Source of the DNA: Dechloromonas hankyongensis
GTDB lineage: Bacteria; Pseudomonadota; Gammaproteobacteria; Burkholderiales; Rhodocyclaceae
Assembly (NCBI RefSeq): GCF_022012295.1
Contig: NZ_JAKLTN010000001.1
Span: 310,001-374,000, forward strand
DNA: 64,000 nt
Direction of reading: 5' to 3'
Every line of letters begins with the position of its first letter. Positions within the stretch are counted from its first letter, which is position 1. Made by a program: the position numbers and the translations under genes. The notes under the pieces were generated by a model. The model did no database searches and was not told the origin of the DNA. It saw only the letters and a program-made list of their open reading frames with translations. This document shows, one piece after another, positions 1-9,428 of this stretch.

Positions 1-769
1 GCGCGGCGAGTTCGGCGCTGCGCGCCAGGCGGGCCTGCTCGTCGCGGGCGGCGGTCAGTTCGTGGATGCGTTCGCCGACGGCGCGCGACATGGCATTGAA
101 GGCGGCCCCCAGGCGGCCGACGTCGTCCTTGCCTTCGGGCACCGGCGGCGGCGTCAGGTTGCCGGCGGCCACCGCTTCGCTGGCCCGGGTCAGGTCGCCC
201 AAGTGGCGGGTCAGGAAATAGCCGAGCAGGATCATCAGGCCGGCCGAACACAGCATTTCAAGCAAGGCGATGCCGATGCCCTGGGTGAACAGCTGGTCGT
301 GCGCGGTACGGATCTGCGACAGGTCGAGGCCGATGTGCAGCTTGCCCATTTTCTGGCCGTAGGCAGTGATCGGCACCACAACGTCGTAGCGCGGCTTGTC
401 TTTCTGGTTGTCGAACAGGTCGAGCCGGGAATCGGCCGCCGGCAGCGGCGTACCGACCGGCCAGCCGCTGTTGGCGACCAACCGGCCGTCCTTGTTGGCG
501 ACGACGACGTAGTCGATGCCGCCGACCTTGGTGCTTTCGTCGAGCACCGCCTGCACGGTGGCATAGTCGCGCTGGGCGAGCGGCGCGACGATGGCGGCGC
601 TGAGCACCGGGACGATTTCATCGACGTGCTGCTGTGCCTGCCGGCCCATATGGGTGGTCAGCAGGCGCAGGCTGTTGGCCACCAGCAGGCTCAGCATTAC
701 CGATTCGATGACGATGGCGACGATGAGCAACTGGCCGCGAACCGAGCGCAGGGGCGAGGCGAATTTCAT
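1..769 (-). CDS. HAMP-domain membrane sensor (partial, C-terminus outside window)
   Basis: The start codon overlaps the stop of the upstream PhnD-like gene (ATGA), and the frame stays open to the window edge, giving 256 visible residues. An N-terminal membrane helix (about residues 10-35) is followed by a periplasmic sensory region of about 130 residues. A second membrane helix around 165-190 and a HAMP linker (ending in the segment EGKDDVGRLGAAFNAMS) come next, then the start of a coiled coil. The output domain, a histidine kinase, diguanylate cyclase or methyl-accepting domain, lies outside the window and cannot be called. Coupling to a periplasmic binding protein gene suggests that the bound ligand is sensed through this receptor. 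The sensor architecture is directly visible; the partnership is inferred. Confidence 0.8.
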   Translation of the reverse strand, partial: MKFASPLRSVRGQLLIVAIVIESVMLSLLVANSLRLLTTHMGRQAQQHVDEIVPVLSAAIVAPLAQRDYATVQAVLDESTKVGGIDYVVVANKDGRLVANSGWPVGTPLPAADSRLDLFDNQKDKPRYDVVVPITAYGQKMGKLHIGLDLSQIRTAHDQLFTQGIGIALLEMLCSAGLMILLGYFLTRHLGDLTRASEAVAAGNLTPPPVPEGKDDVGRLGAAFNAMSRAVGERIHELTAARDEQARLARSAELAA

Positions 770-1596
770 TTGCCGCCCAGCACCTGCCTCGTTTCAGCGA
801 CGTAGGGGTCCATCGCCTCCAGCTCGCGCTGCTTGAGCGGCCGATAGCCGTCCAGCTTGTTCTGCGCGAAGTAGGCCTTGCCGTCGTCGCTGGCGGCGAA
901 ACCGGCCAGCGCCTTGTCCACCGCCTTGCGCTCCTTGGTCCACCGCTTGTTCAGCATGTAGACACGGCCGACCATCGGTTCGCTCTGGGCCAGGATGCGC
1001 AGGCGGATACGCTGCTCGGCCGGCAGTTTCTGGAAATTGGCCAGCGACGTGAAGCCGGCGGCCGCTTCGCCGGCCAGCACCTGCAGGCTGACGCTGTCGG
1101 CGGCCGAAACGTAGCGCACCGGCACATCGCCGAGGTTCTGCTTCTTCATCCACTGCTGCCCCCACAGGGTAACCAGCGAACTCGGCGACAGGCCGAGAAC
1201 GCTGCTGCCCTTCAGATCAGCCGGACTCTTGACCGGCCCGTTCTTGTCGACCAGGGCGACGGCCTTGAAGTCGGCGACGTAGGTGAGCAGCGGCAGGTAG
1301 CCGGCATCGAGCTGGAACAACCGGGCCTGGTGGCCGGTAGTCACCGCGATGTCGTATTCCTGGTTGAGGGCGCGCCGGGCGAATTCGGTGAAATCCGGCG
1401 CCGTCTGCACCTCGACCGGCTGCTGCAGGCTCGTTTCGAGCTGGCGGCGCAGCGGCTGGTACATTTCGAGGATGACCCGGGCGCTGGTGTGCGGCGCGAT
1501 GCCGAGCACGAAGGGGCGTTGCTCCTGGCCGGCGGCCAGGCCGCCCGCCGCAGCGAGGGCCACGGCCAGGCAGAGTTTGAGGAAGGGGCGGCGCAT
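766..1596 (-). CDS. PhnD-like periplasmic phosphate/phosphite/phosphonate-type substrate-binding protein
   Basis: The 276-residue protein starts with a signal peptide (MRRPFLK followed by an Ala-rich core to about residue 23). The segment VLGIAPHTSARVILEMYQPL is typical of the PhnD/SsuA-like family PF12974, as are the internal blocks DIAVTTGHQARLFQ and LKGSSVLGLSPSSL. No ABC permease or ATPase lies nearby. Instead the gene is followed, with a 4-base overlap, by a HAMP sensor, so it more likely feeds a signalling receptor than a transporter. It lies 15 bases behind ptsI on the same strand and is probably cotranscribed. The real ligand is unknown; family members bind phosphonates, phosphite or other oxyanions. 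Confidence 0.8.
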   Translation of the reverse strand: MRRPFLKLCLAVALAAAGGLAAGQEQRPFVLGIAPHTSARVILEMYQPLRRQLETSLQQPVEVQTAPDFTEFARRALNQEYDIAVTTGHQARLFQLDAGYLPLLTYVADFKAVALVDKNGPVKSPADLKGSSVLGLSPSSLVTLWGQQWMKKQNLGDVPVRYVSAADSVSLQVLAGEAAAGFTSLANFQKLPAEQRIRLRILAQSEPMVGRVYMLNKRWTKERKAVDKALAGFAASDDGKAYFAQNKLDGYRPLKQRELEAMDPYVAETRQVLGGK

Positions 1597-1611
1597 GTGG
1601 GGGTCGGCGGC

Positions 1612-3354
<1,743 letters not shown>

Positions 3355-3359
3355 GTGGC

Positions 3360-3629
3360 TTACTCTCCCTCGCCGAAGTAGTCGGCGATCAGCGCGAGCA
3401 GGGCTTCCATCGCCTCCGCCTCGTCGGCGCCATCGGTTTCCAGCGTGACCATCGACCCCTTGCCGGCGGCCAGCATCATGACGCCCATGATGCTCTTGGC
3501 GTTGATGCGGCGGGTGCCCTTGCTCATCCAGATTTCGCACTTGTACTTGCCGGCGAGCTGGGTCAGCTTGGCCGAGGCACGGGCGTGCAGGCCAAGCTTG
3601 TTGATGATTTCGGTTTCCTGGGTGAGCAT
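3360..3629 (-). CDS. ptsH: Phosphocarrier protein HPr
   Basis: This 89-residue HPr carries phosphate between enzyme I and EIIA proteins. His15, in LGLHARAS, is the site phosphorylated by enzyme I. Ser46 is present in INAKSIMGVM, the site HPr kinase would use in organisms that have it; no hprK gene is in this window. The gene is packed between EIIA-Man upstream (14-base gap) and ptsI downstream (5-base gap), so the three are one transcription unit. Length and motifs match beta-proteobacterial HPr. Confidence 0.97.
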   Translation of the reverse strand: MLTQETEIINKLGLHARASAKLTQLAGKYKCEIWMSKGTRRINAKSIMGVMMLAAGKGSMVTLETDGADEAEAMEALLALIADYFGEGE

Positions 3630-3643
3630 GAATTCGTTTCCGG

Positions 3644-4033
3644 TTAATGGTCCAGCATGTTGAGGATGCCATCGCGGCCGCCGTCGCGGGCGCGGGTGAG
3701 CAAGGTCTCCATGTCCCTGTCGCGATAGTTCAGGGCACGCAGCAGCATCGGTAGGTTGACGCCGGCCAGGCCCTCGACCCGCCCCGGCTGGAGCAGCTTG
3801 AGCACGAGATTGGCCGGCGTGGCGCCGAAAATATCGGTCAGCACCAGCACGCCGTCGCCACTGTCGACCAGCTGCAGCATCTGCTCGGCAAGCGGCAACA
3901 GGTCCAGCGGGTCGTCCTGCGGGGACAGGCCGAGCTGGTTCAGTTGCAGCGGGCGCTTGTTCAGCACGTGGCAGGCATTCTGGATGAGCGCCTCGCCATA
4001 GCTTCCATGCGTGATGAGAAGAATGCCGATCAT
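3644..4033 (-). CDS. PTS EIIA component, mannose/fructose family
   Basis: The 129-residue single-domain protein begins MIGILLITHGSYGEAL; His9 in the THG motif is the expected phosphorylation site of the EIIA-Man fold. The segment VLTDIFGATPANLV is the other family hallmark. It is the first gene of the operon with HPr and enzyme I. With no EIIB/EIIC partner it is not part of a complete sugar transporter here. In beta-proteobacteria such orphan EIIA-Man proteins are thought to act in regulatory phosphorelays, which is family knowledge and not shown by this sequence. Confidence 0.93.
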   Translation of the reverse strand: MIGILLITHGSYGEALIQNACHVLNKRPLQLNQLGLSPQDDPLDLLPLAEQMLQLVDSGDGVLVLTDIFGATPANLVLKLLQPGRVEGLAGVNLPMLLRALNYRDRDMETLLTRARDGGRDGILNMLDH

Positions 4034-4147
4034 GCTGCGGATTCTAACCGAAGCCTTTGCCCGGGAAAGCGCAGTCGACCGCTTGTTTTACACCTCAAAG
4101 CCCTATCCGATATGGGTTTTTCGTCCTGGCGGGCGTCCCGCAGCGGT

Positions 4148-5029
4148 TTATTTGCGGCTGACGATCAGGATTCCGACGACGACCAGCGCCGCGCCGGCCA
4201 TCTGGGCGGCCGAGATGTGCTCGTCGAGCAGCCACCAGCCGAAGGCTATGGTCAGGATGGGGCCGACCATGCTGAACAGGGAGGCACGGCCGGCACCGAC
4301 ATGACGGATAGCCGCGGCCTGCGCGAAAACCGGAATGACCGTGGCGAAGGCGGCCATGGCCAGACCCCAGCCATAGACCGGCAAGGGCTGGACGAAGGCG
4401 GACAACGGGTGGGCGGCCAGAAAGTGGACCAGGATGACGCCCGACGATACCAGCGAGGCCAGCGCCGAGAAGCGCATCGCCCCCAGGCGGGAAATCATCG
4501 TCGCGCTGCCCGACAGGTAGATGGCGTAGGAAACGCTGGAGCCGAAGACCAGCGCCCCGCCGATCAACACGCTCTGCGTATCGCCCAGGTTCAGGTCGTG
4601 CAGGAAGGCAAAGCCGATGCCGCTGTAGCACAGCACGACGGCAATGCCCTCGCGGTGGGTGAAGGGCTTGCCCTGGAACAGCACGCCGATCAGGATGGTC
4701 AGCGTCGGATAGGTGAACAGGATCAGCCGTTCGAGGCCGGCCGAGATGTATTCGAGGCCCCAGAAGTCGAGGAAGCTGGCGCCGTAGTAGCCCAGGCAGC
4801 CAAGCGTCAGCAGTTTGCCCCAGTCGCCGGTGGACAGGTCGCCGCCGGCTTTGCGGCTGGCCACGCCGACCCACAGGAAGACCGGCAGCGAAAAGCCCAT
4901 GCGCAGCACGAGCAGGGTGATGGCATCGACGCCGTAGGGATAGGCCAGCTTGACGAAAATGGCTTTCAGCGAGAAACCGAACGCCGCAACCAGGGCCAAG
5001 CCAGCACCATAAGCGTTCGATTTTTCCAA
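4148..5029 (-). CDS. EamA/DMT-family transporter
   Basis: This is a 293-residue membrane protein with about ten hydrophobic helices and two EamA halves, typical of drug/metabolite exporters. The substrate cannot be read from the sequence. I prefer the TTG start at 5029 because GGAAA lies seven bases upstream of it; the frame stays open to a TTG at 5089 that has no visible ribosome-binding site. It is divergent from a LysR regulator at 5130 with only about 100 bases between them, the usual arrangement for a LysR-controlled exporter. It is one of three EamA proteins in the first 22 kb. Confidence 0.88.
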   Translation of the reverse strand: MEKSNAYGAGLALVAAFGFSLKAIFVKLAYPYGVDAITLLVLRMGFSLPVFLWVGVASRKAGGDLSTGDWGKLLTLGCLGYYGASFLDFWGLEYISAGLERLILFTYPTLTILIGVLFQGKPFTHREGIAVVLCYSGIGFAFLHDLNLGDTQSVLIGGALVFGSSVSYAIYLSGSATMISRLGAMRFSALASLVSSGVILVHFLAAHPLSAFVQPLPVYGWGLAMAAFATVIPVFAQAAAIRHVGAGRASLFSMVGPILTIAFGWWLLDEHISAAQMAGAALVVVGILIVSRK

Positions 5030-5097
5030 AGTCGTTTCCAGTTCACTATCGAGATGCCGAATTAAAACCCGCTCCAATCGGAGCGACAATTGGTATT

Positions 5098-5117
5098 ATC
5101 GAAAATGAGCATTCGAT
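5098..5117. promoter_or_regulatory. Candidate LysR operator palindrome
   Basis: A perfect inverted repeat ATCGAA-N8-TTCGAT lies in the divergent intergenic region, 13 bases before the LysR start codon. Its size and T-N11-A-like symmetry fit LysR-type operators. A second inverted repeat, CGCTCC-N4-GGAGCG, is found just upstream at about 5070-5085. The repeats are visible; the binding role is inferred. Confidence 0.45.
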
Positions 5118-5129
5118 GGAAACGAAACT

Positions 5130-6020
5130 TTGCGCTACGACCTGCCCGACCTCCGCCTGGTCGCCGCCATTGCCGACAGCGGCAGCCTGACCCGTGCCGC
5201 CGACCAGGTACACCTCGCCCCCTCGTCGGCCAGCCACCGCCTGACCCAACTCGAAGCGGCGCTCGGCGTGCCGCTGTTCGCCCGCCATGCGCGCGGCCTG
5301 ACGCCGACGGCGGCCGGCGAATCGCTGCTCCGCCACGCCCGCCAGGTCTTCGCCCAGCTCGAGCAGATGCACGCCGACCTCGCCCCCTACGCCAGCGGCC
5401 TGCACAGCCAGGTCACCATGTTCGCCAACACCAACGCCATCAACTGTTTTCTGCCGGAAGACCTCGGCGGTTTCCTGCGCGAGCAGCCGCAGGTGCGCAT
5501 CAGTCTGGAGGAGCAGCCGAGCCCGGCCATCATCCAGGCCGTGGCGGCCGGCCAGGTTGATATCGGCGTGGTCGCCGCCGAAGGCGATCTGGCTGGGCTG
5601 GAAACCCGCCCCTACCGCCGCGACCGTCTGGTGCTGATCGTTCCCGCCGGCCATCTACTCGCCAGCCAACCCGCCGTCGCCTTCGCCCGGGTGCTGGGCG
5701 AACCCTTCGTCTGTCTGCACGCCGGCAGCGCCATCCATACCTTCATGATGAACCACGCCGCCCGCCTCGGCGGCCGGCTCGACGTGCGCATCCAGGTGCG
5801 CAGCTTCAATGCGGTGTGCCGCATGGTGGCGGCCGGGGTCGGCATCGGCATGGTGCCGCGCTCGGCGGTGTCGGCGGGAATGGCCGAACGGGTCGTCACC
5901 GTCGAAATCACCGACGATTGGGCGCCGCGCGACCTGCAGCTGTGCGTCCGTTCGCTGCCGGCGCTCAGTCCAGCGGCGGCGGCCCTGTTCCGACACCTAG
6001 CCGGGATGGGCGCCGGCTGA
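5130..6020 (+). CDS. LysR-family transcriptional regulator
   Basis: The 296-residue protein has the standard LysR layout. An N-terminal winged helix-turn-helix (residues 1-60, with SLTRAADQVHLAPSSASHRL as recognition region) precedes a periplasmic-binding-like effector domain from about residue 90. The start is a TTG preceded by GGAAACGA; no in-frame ATG lies upstream. It is divergent from the EamA exporter at 4148-5029, which is its most likely target. The effector is unknown. The near-identical leader TGGAAACGA(AA)CTTTG occurs before both divergent TTG starts. Confidence 0.93.
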   Translation: MRYDLPDLRLVAAIADSGSLTRAADQVHLAPSSASHRLTQLEAALGVPLFARHARGLTPTAAGESLLRHARQVFAQLEQMHADLAPYASGLHSQVTMFANTNAINCFLPEDLGGFLREQPQVRISLEEQPSPAIIQAVAAGQVDIGVVAAEGDLAGLETRPYRRDRLVLIVPAGHLLASQPAVAFARVLGEPFVCLHAGSAIHTFMMNHAARLGGRLDVRIQVRSFNAVCRMVAAGVGIGMVPRSAVSAGMAERVVTVEITDDWAPRDLQLCVRSLPALSPAAAALFRHLAGMGAG

Positions 6021-6053
6021 GCGGGACTGCCGCAGCAGTCGGGCCGGGCGTTT

Positions 6054-6620
6054 CTACAGCGGCCGCTTGACGGTCAGCGCGCCACGGATCTGGCCCTTGC
6101 TGTAGCCGGTGGCCTGGTCGTGCGGATAGCTTTCGGCCAGCCTGGCCTGCAGGCCGGCGGCAAAACTGTCGGCGGCGCCATGGCAGTTCAGGCAGACATC
6201 GCCGACCGGAAGAGCCTTCATGTAGCGCAGCACCGGCTTGCCGTCGATGGTCACGATCTCGCTCTTTTCCAGCGTCTCGATCTTTTCGCCGTTGGCGGCG
6301 CGGATGTTGAAATCGGCCAGCTGACGGGCTTCCCACAGATCCGGCGTGGCACGTTCGGGGTTGCGCGTCTTCAGGCTGACGCGGCGGATGTCCCAGCCGG
6401 TTTCCCGGCGCTTGGTCTGGATCAGCGCCGGCGCCTGTTCCTTGCACACGGGAATCGCCCCGGCCACGCCTTTCTCGGCGACCGCCTCCTGCATGGCCGC
6501 GACCACCTTGGGCACCACCGGCAGCACGGCCTGTTTCGTTTCGGCGGTCAGGGCACCGATATCCTGGGCCAGGGCGGGCAGGGCGGCGCACAGCAGCGCC
6601 ATAGGGAGCAGTGTCTTCAT
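6054..6620 (-). CDS. Secreted monohaem DUF3365 (Tll0287-like) protein
   Basis: The 188-residue protein has a signal peptide (MKTLLPMALLCAALPALAQ) and one c-type haem site, Cys143-Leu-Asn-Cys146-His147. The blocks WDIRRVSLKTRNPERAT and GKPVLRYMKALPV are diagnostic of DUF3365, a PAS-like domain that carries haem c in the periplasm. Stand-alone members are thought to be redox or gas sensors or small electron carriers. No sensor partner lies next to it: LysR is convergent on one side and the chorismate mutase leader is divergent on the other. The haem site is seen directly; the role is inferred. Confidence 0.88.
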   Translation of the reverse strand: MKTLLPMALLCAALPALAQDIGALTAETKQAVLPVVPKVVAAMQEAVAEKGVAGAIPVCKEQAPALIQTKRRETGWDIRRVSLKTRNPERATPDLWEARQLADFNIRAANGEKIETLEKSEIVTIDGKPVLRYMKALPVGDVCLNCHGAADSFAAGLQARLAESYPHDQATGYSKGQIRGALTVKRPL

Positions 6621-6726
6621 GATGGAATCTGGTTAATCAGAAAACGCTTATGTTAAACCTTTGTCGGATCCCCGACCACCTGGCCGACGCTTGACGCACC
6701 GCACAATATGCCGCCACAATAAAGCC

Positions 6727-6825
6727 ATGACTCTCGCGATTTCCCTGTTTGCCCTGATTCCGCTGCCGCGCCGCATCCTGCGTGCGTGGCGCGCCGCCGT
6801 TTGTCCGGGGCCGGGGATGGATTAG
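6727..6825 (+). CDS. Possible 32-residue leader peptide
   Basis: A short frame ATG...TAG (starting MTLAISLFALIPLPRR and ending GPGMD) finishes 25 bases before an intrinsic terminator and 95 bases before chorismate mutase. The placement resembles an attenuator leader. It lacks the run of Phe, Tyr or Trp codons expected for aromatic attenuation, having one Phe and one Trp, but several Leu and Arg codons. The ribosome-binding site is weak. This is a guess from position only. Confidence 0.2.
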   Translation: MTLAISLFALIPLPRRILRAWRAAVCPGPGMD

Positions 6826-6849
6826 TCGTCGATACATCCCGATTTCAGC

Positions 6850-6885
6850 AAAGGCCGCGGCATAAGAACCCGCGGCCTTTTTGTT
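6850..6885 (+). terminator. Strong intrinsic terminator in leader
   Basis: An 11-bp perfect stem AAAGGCCGCGG / CCGCGGCCTTT with a 9-base loop is followed by TTTTTGTTTT. It stands in front of chorismate mutase rather than behind a gene, so it may act as an attenuator. Alternatively it may end a short upstream transcript. Confidence 0.8.
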
Positions 6886-6920
6886 TTCCGTCGTTCCACC
6901 GCCCGTCGAAAGGAGTTGCC

Positions 6921-7238
6921 ATGACCCGTATCGCCCCCTGCGCCTCGCTGGCCGAGGTTCGCCTGCACATCGACCGCCTCGACCGCCAGCTGGTCGCCCT
7001 GATCGCCGAACGCGGCGCCTATGTCCGCCAGGCCGCCGGCTTCAAGAAAACGGTGGCCGAAGTGCCCGCCCCGCAGCGCGTCGCCGAGGTGCTGGCCCGC
7101 GTCCAGGCCGTAGCGCTGGAAGCCGGCGCCGAGCCGGCGGTGGTCGACGCCACCTGGCGGGCGATGATCGCCGCCTTTATCGACAGCGAACAGCGGCACC
7201 AGGCCGCCTTGCATCCCCCCTCGCCCCACGCGCACTGA
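6921..7238 (+). CDS. Chorismate mutase, AroQ/PchB type
   Basis: The 105-residue single-domain protein is of the all-helical AroQ fold. The first helix, IDRLDRQLVALIAERGAYV, carries the Arg/Leu pattern and active-site Arg of the family. FKKTVAEVPAPQRV supplies the conserved Lys and the Arg of the second helix. It converts chorismate to prephenate, or acts as an isochorismate-pyruvate lyase in PchB-like members; the sequence alone does not separate these. The start was chosen at the ATG behind AAAGGAG; a longer frame upstream runs through the terminator and is not coding. The EamA exporter follows after 14 bases. Confidence 0.87.
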   Translation: MTRIAPCASLAEVRLHIDRLDRQLVALIAERGAYVRQAAGFKKTVAEVPAPQRVAEVLARVQAVALEAGAEPAVVDATWRAMIAAFIDSEQRHQAALHPPSPHAH

Positions 7239-7252
7239 ACCGGAGGAAAAAC

Positions 7253-8137
7253 ATGTCCGTCCCCCTCGCCTATCTCGCCATCGTCCTGATCTGGGCCACC
7301 ACCCCGCTCGCCATCCAGTGGAGCACGCAAGGCATCGGCTTCGCACTGGCCGTGCTGCTCCGCATGCTGATCGGCGTCGTCGTCGCCGGGCTGATCATCG
7401 CGCTGTGGCGCATCCGCTTTCCGCTCCACGAGCGGGCGCGCCGCGCCTACCTGGTCGGCGGCCTGGCCCTGTTCGGCGGCATGGCGCTGACCTACTGGGG
7501 CGCGCGCTACATCCATTCCGGGCTGATTTCGGTGCTCTTCGGGCTGTCGCCGCTGGCCGCCGCCATCCTCGGCGCCGTGTTCGTCGGCGAACGCTCGCTG
7601 ACGCGGGTCAAGCTGATCGGCATGCTGCTCGGCGCCGGCGGGCTGGCCACCATCTTCGTCCACGGCGACAGCCTCGGTCATGAACATGCGCTGGCCGGGC
7701 TATTCGCCGTACTGTGCGCGGTGACCATCTATTCGGGCGGCATGGTCTGGCTCAAGCAGATCGGCGACGACAGCCCGCCGCTGGCCACCACCGTCGGCTC
7801 GCTGAGCGTGTCGCTGCCGCTGTTCGCGCTGGTCTGGTGGAGCACCGACGGGCAGCTGCCGGCGATTGTGCCGCCGCGCGCCGGGGCAGCCGTCGCCTAC
7901 CTCGGCGTGTTCGGCTCGGTGATCGGCTTCGCGCTGTACTACTACGTGATCAAGCACCTCGAAACCGCGAAGGTGGCCCTCATCACGCTGATCACCCCGG
8001 TCCTCGCCCTGCTGCTCGGCAGTTGGTTGAACGGCGAAAGCATCGGCCTGCGCCTGTGGCTGGGCACGGCGCTGATCCTGCTCGGCCTGAGCGTGCATCA
8101 GTGGGAGATGCTGGCCGGCTTGCGGCGGCGCGTCTGA
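7253..8137 (+). CDS. EamA/DMT-family transporter
   Basis: The 294-residue protein has about ten membrane segments starting at MSVPLAYLAIVLIWATTPLAI. The blocks LTYWGARYIHSGLISVLFGLSPL and FALYYYVIKHLETAKVALITLITP are the paired EamA repeats. The start follows GGAGGAAAA. It lies 14 bases behind chorismate mutase and is probably cotranscribed, so it could export an aromatic or related metabolite. That substrate guess rests on context only. Confidence 0.9.
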   Translation: MSVPLAYLAIVLIWATTPLAIQWSTQGIGFALAVLLRMLIGVVVAGLIIALWRIRFPLHERARRAYLVGGLALFGGMALTYWGARYIHSGLISVLFGLSPLAAAILGAVFVGERSLTRVKLIGMLLGAGGLATIFVHGDSLGHEHALAGLFAVLCAVTIYSGGMVWLKQIGDDSPPLATTVGSLSVSLPLFALVWWSTDGQLPAIVPPRAGAAVAYLGVFGSVIGFALYYYVIKHLETAKVALITLITPVLALLLGSWLNGESIGLRLWLGTALILLGLSVHQWEMLAGLRRRV

Positions 8138-8144
8138 GTCAGGT

Positions 8145-8173
8145 CATCGGGGCGGGTTAACCCGGCCCCGATG
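8145..8173. terminator. Bidirectional hairpin between convergent genes
   Basis: A near-perfect stem CATCGGGGC...GGCCCCGATG continues inward through GGGTT/AACCC with a single bulged G. It sits between the convergent EamA and ilvE genes. There is no T-run on either side, so it is a candidate terminator or 3'-end stabiliser. Confidence 0.5.
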
Positions 8174-8188
8174 GCCGTCTGACGGGCA

Positions 8189-9103
8189 TCACACGGCGCT
8201 CAGCCAGTCGGTGTGGGCGACATCTTCACCCTTCACACAAGCGAAGTAACGCTCCTGCAGCCGGCGGGTCACCGCCCCCGGCTGGCCCCGCCCAATGCGC
8301 CGGCCATCCACCTCGACCACCGGGGTGATCTCGGCCGCCGTGCCGGTCAGGAAGACCTCGTCGGCGCAATACACCTCGTCGCGGGTGATCCGCTTGGCGC
8401 GCACCGCCAGCCCGGCCTCGCGGGCCAGCGTTTCCACCGTGCGGCGGGTGATGCCGTCGAGCGCCGAGGTGGTCTCCGGTTGCAGCACTTCGCCGTCGCG
8501 CACGATGAACACGTTCTCGCTCGAGCCTTCCGCCACGTAGCCCTCGGTATCGAGCAGCAGCGCCTCGTCGTAGCCGTCGCGTCGCGCCTCGCGCACGGCG
8601 AGGATGGAGTTGGCGTAGGTCGAGATCGCCTTGGCCCGGCACATCTGCACATTGGGGTGGTGCCGCGCATAGGACGAGACGCGGACACGGATGCCCGCCT
8701 CGATGGCCTGCCCACCGAGATAGGCGCCCCACGGCCAGGCGGCGACCATGACGTGGGTGTCGGCGCCGGCCGGGTCCACGCCCAGTTTTTCGGCGCCGAG
8801 GAAAACCAGCGGCCGGATGTAGGCGCTGCGCAGGCCATTGCGGCTGACCGCCTCGCGGCAGACAGCGGCCAGCGCGGCGCGGTCGAACGGCAGGTCGATG
8901 GCCAGGATGTGGGCCGAATCCTGCAGCCGGCGCAAATGCTCGTCGAGTCGGAAGATGGCCGGGCCGTGCGCCGTCTCGTAGGCGCGGATGCCCTCGAAGC
9001 AGCCGTAGCCGTAATGCAGGGTGTGGGTCAGCGCGTGCACCTTGGCCTCGCGCCAGGGCAGCCACTGGCCGTCGAGCCAGATGTAACCGTCGCGGTCTTG
9101 CAT
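8189..9103 (-). CDS. ilvE: Branched-chain amino acid aminotransferase
   Basis: The 304-residue fold-type IV PLP aminotransferase performs the last step of leucine, isoleucine and valine synthesis. Lys158 in MCRAKAISTY is the predicted PLP lysine. HYGYGCFEGIRAY near the N-terminus, EGYVAEGSSENVF and the C-terminal LTGTAAEITPV are family signatures. The start is the ATG giving MQDRDGYIWLDGQW, behind CAGGAGAAC; the longer open frame upstream lacks support. Standard length for IlvE. It stands alone, convergent with the EamA gene. Confidence 0.95.
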   Translation of the reverse strand: MQDRDGYIWLDGQWLPWREAKVHALTHTLHYGYGCFEGIRAYETAHGPAIFRLDEHLRRLQDSAHILAIDLPFDRAALAAVCREAVSRNGLRSAYIRPLVFLGAEKLGVDPAGADTHVMVAAWPWGAYLGGQAIEAGIRVRVSSYARHHPNVQMCRAKAISTYANSILAVREARRDGYDEALLLDTEGYVAEGSSENVFIVRDGEVLQPETTSALDGITRRTVETLAREAGLAVRAKRITRDEVYCADEVFLTGTAAEITPVVEVDGRRIGRGQPGAVTRRLQERYFACVKGEDVAHTDWLSAV

Positions 9104-9428
9104 GATCGTTCTCCTGGTAACCGTGGAATGGCCGCCGAAGCGGCCGTGGAGGCTCACCGGGGGTGGGGTGGGCCAGTTCCCGGGGCGTCGTCGCCGGGTA
9201 GGCGAGGCGCAGACGGACGAAGGCGGTGAAGCCAGCATGCCGCCCCCGCCGCACGCGCTCAAACGAATTGACACACGTTCAGATGAACTTAATTCACGCA
9301 TGACGACAGATGCAAAAACCGGAATGGCGAGGCTATTAAGAAAGCCGCCGGTCGCTCATCCGGATGACATGAACAAACGCCCGCTTTCATGCTCTAATCG
9401 CCACGCATACGGCATTGGACAAAGCCTC
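9104..9428. other. Divergent intergenic region, 325 bases
   Basis: It separates ilvE (minus) from a PPOX gene (plus). I see no gene. It holds a UUCG-loop hairpin at 9130-9145 in the ilvE leader. A TTGACA at 9268-9273 is followed after 16 bases by only a poor -10 hexamer (TAATTC). Base composition falls to AT-richer sequence from about 9260 to 9330, as expected for promoter DNA. Confidence 0.5.
9130..9145 (-). promoter_or_regulatory. UUCG tetraloop hairpin in the ilvE 5' leader
   Basis: On the minus strand the sequence reads GGCCGC-TTCG-GCGGCC, a 6-bp stem closed by the very stable C(UUCG)G tetraloop. It lies 27 bases upstream of the ilvE start codon. It could stabilise the mRNA 5' end or affect translation; no T-run follows it. 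Confidence 0.5.

Larger units (their letters stand above)
6621..6920. other. 300-base non-coding leader region upstream of chorismate mutase
   Basis: This stretch separates the divergent DUF3365 gene from chorismate mutase. Apart from a possible 32-codon leader ORF (6727-6825) and the strong terminator hairpin at 6850-6885, I see no gene. The coding ATG of the mutase at 6921 has a good AAAGGAG ribosome-binding site at 6909-6915. Confidence 0.6.

Noticed and set aside
9268-9295. Sigma-70 promoter TTGACA...TAATTC
   Set aside because: The -35 is perfect but the -10 matches the consensus poorly. It is noted only in the intergenic entry, not listed as a promoter.
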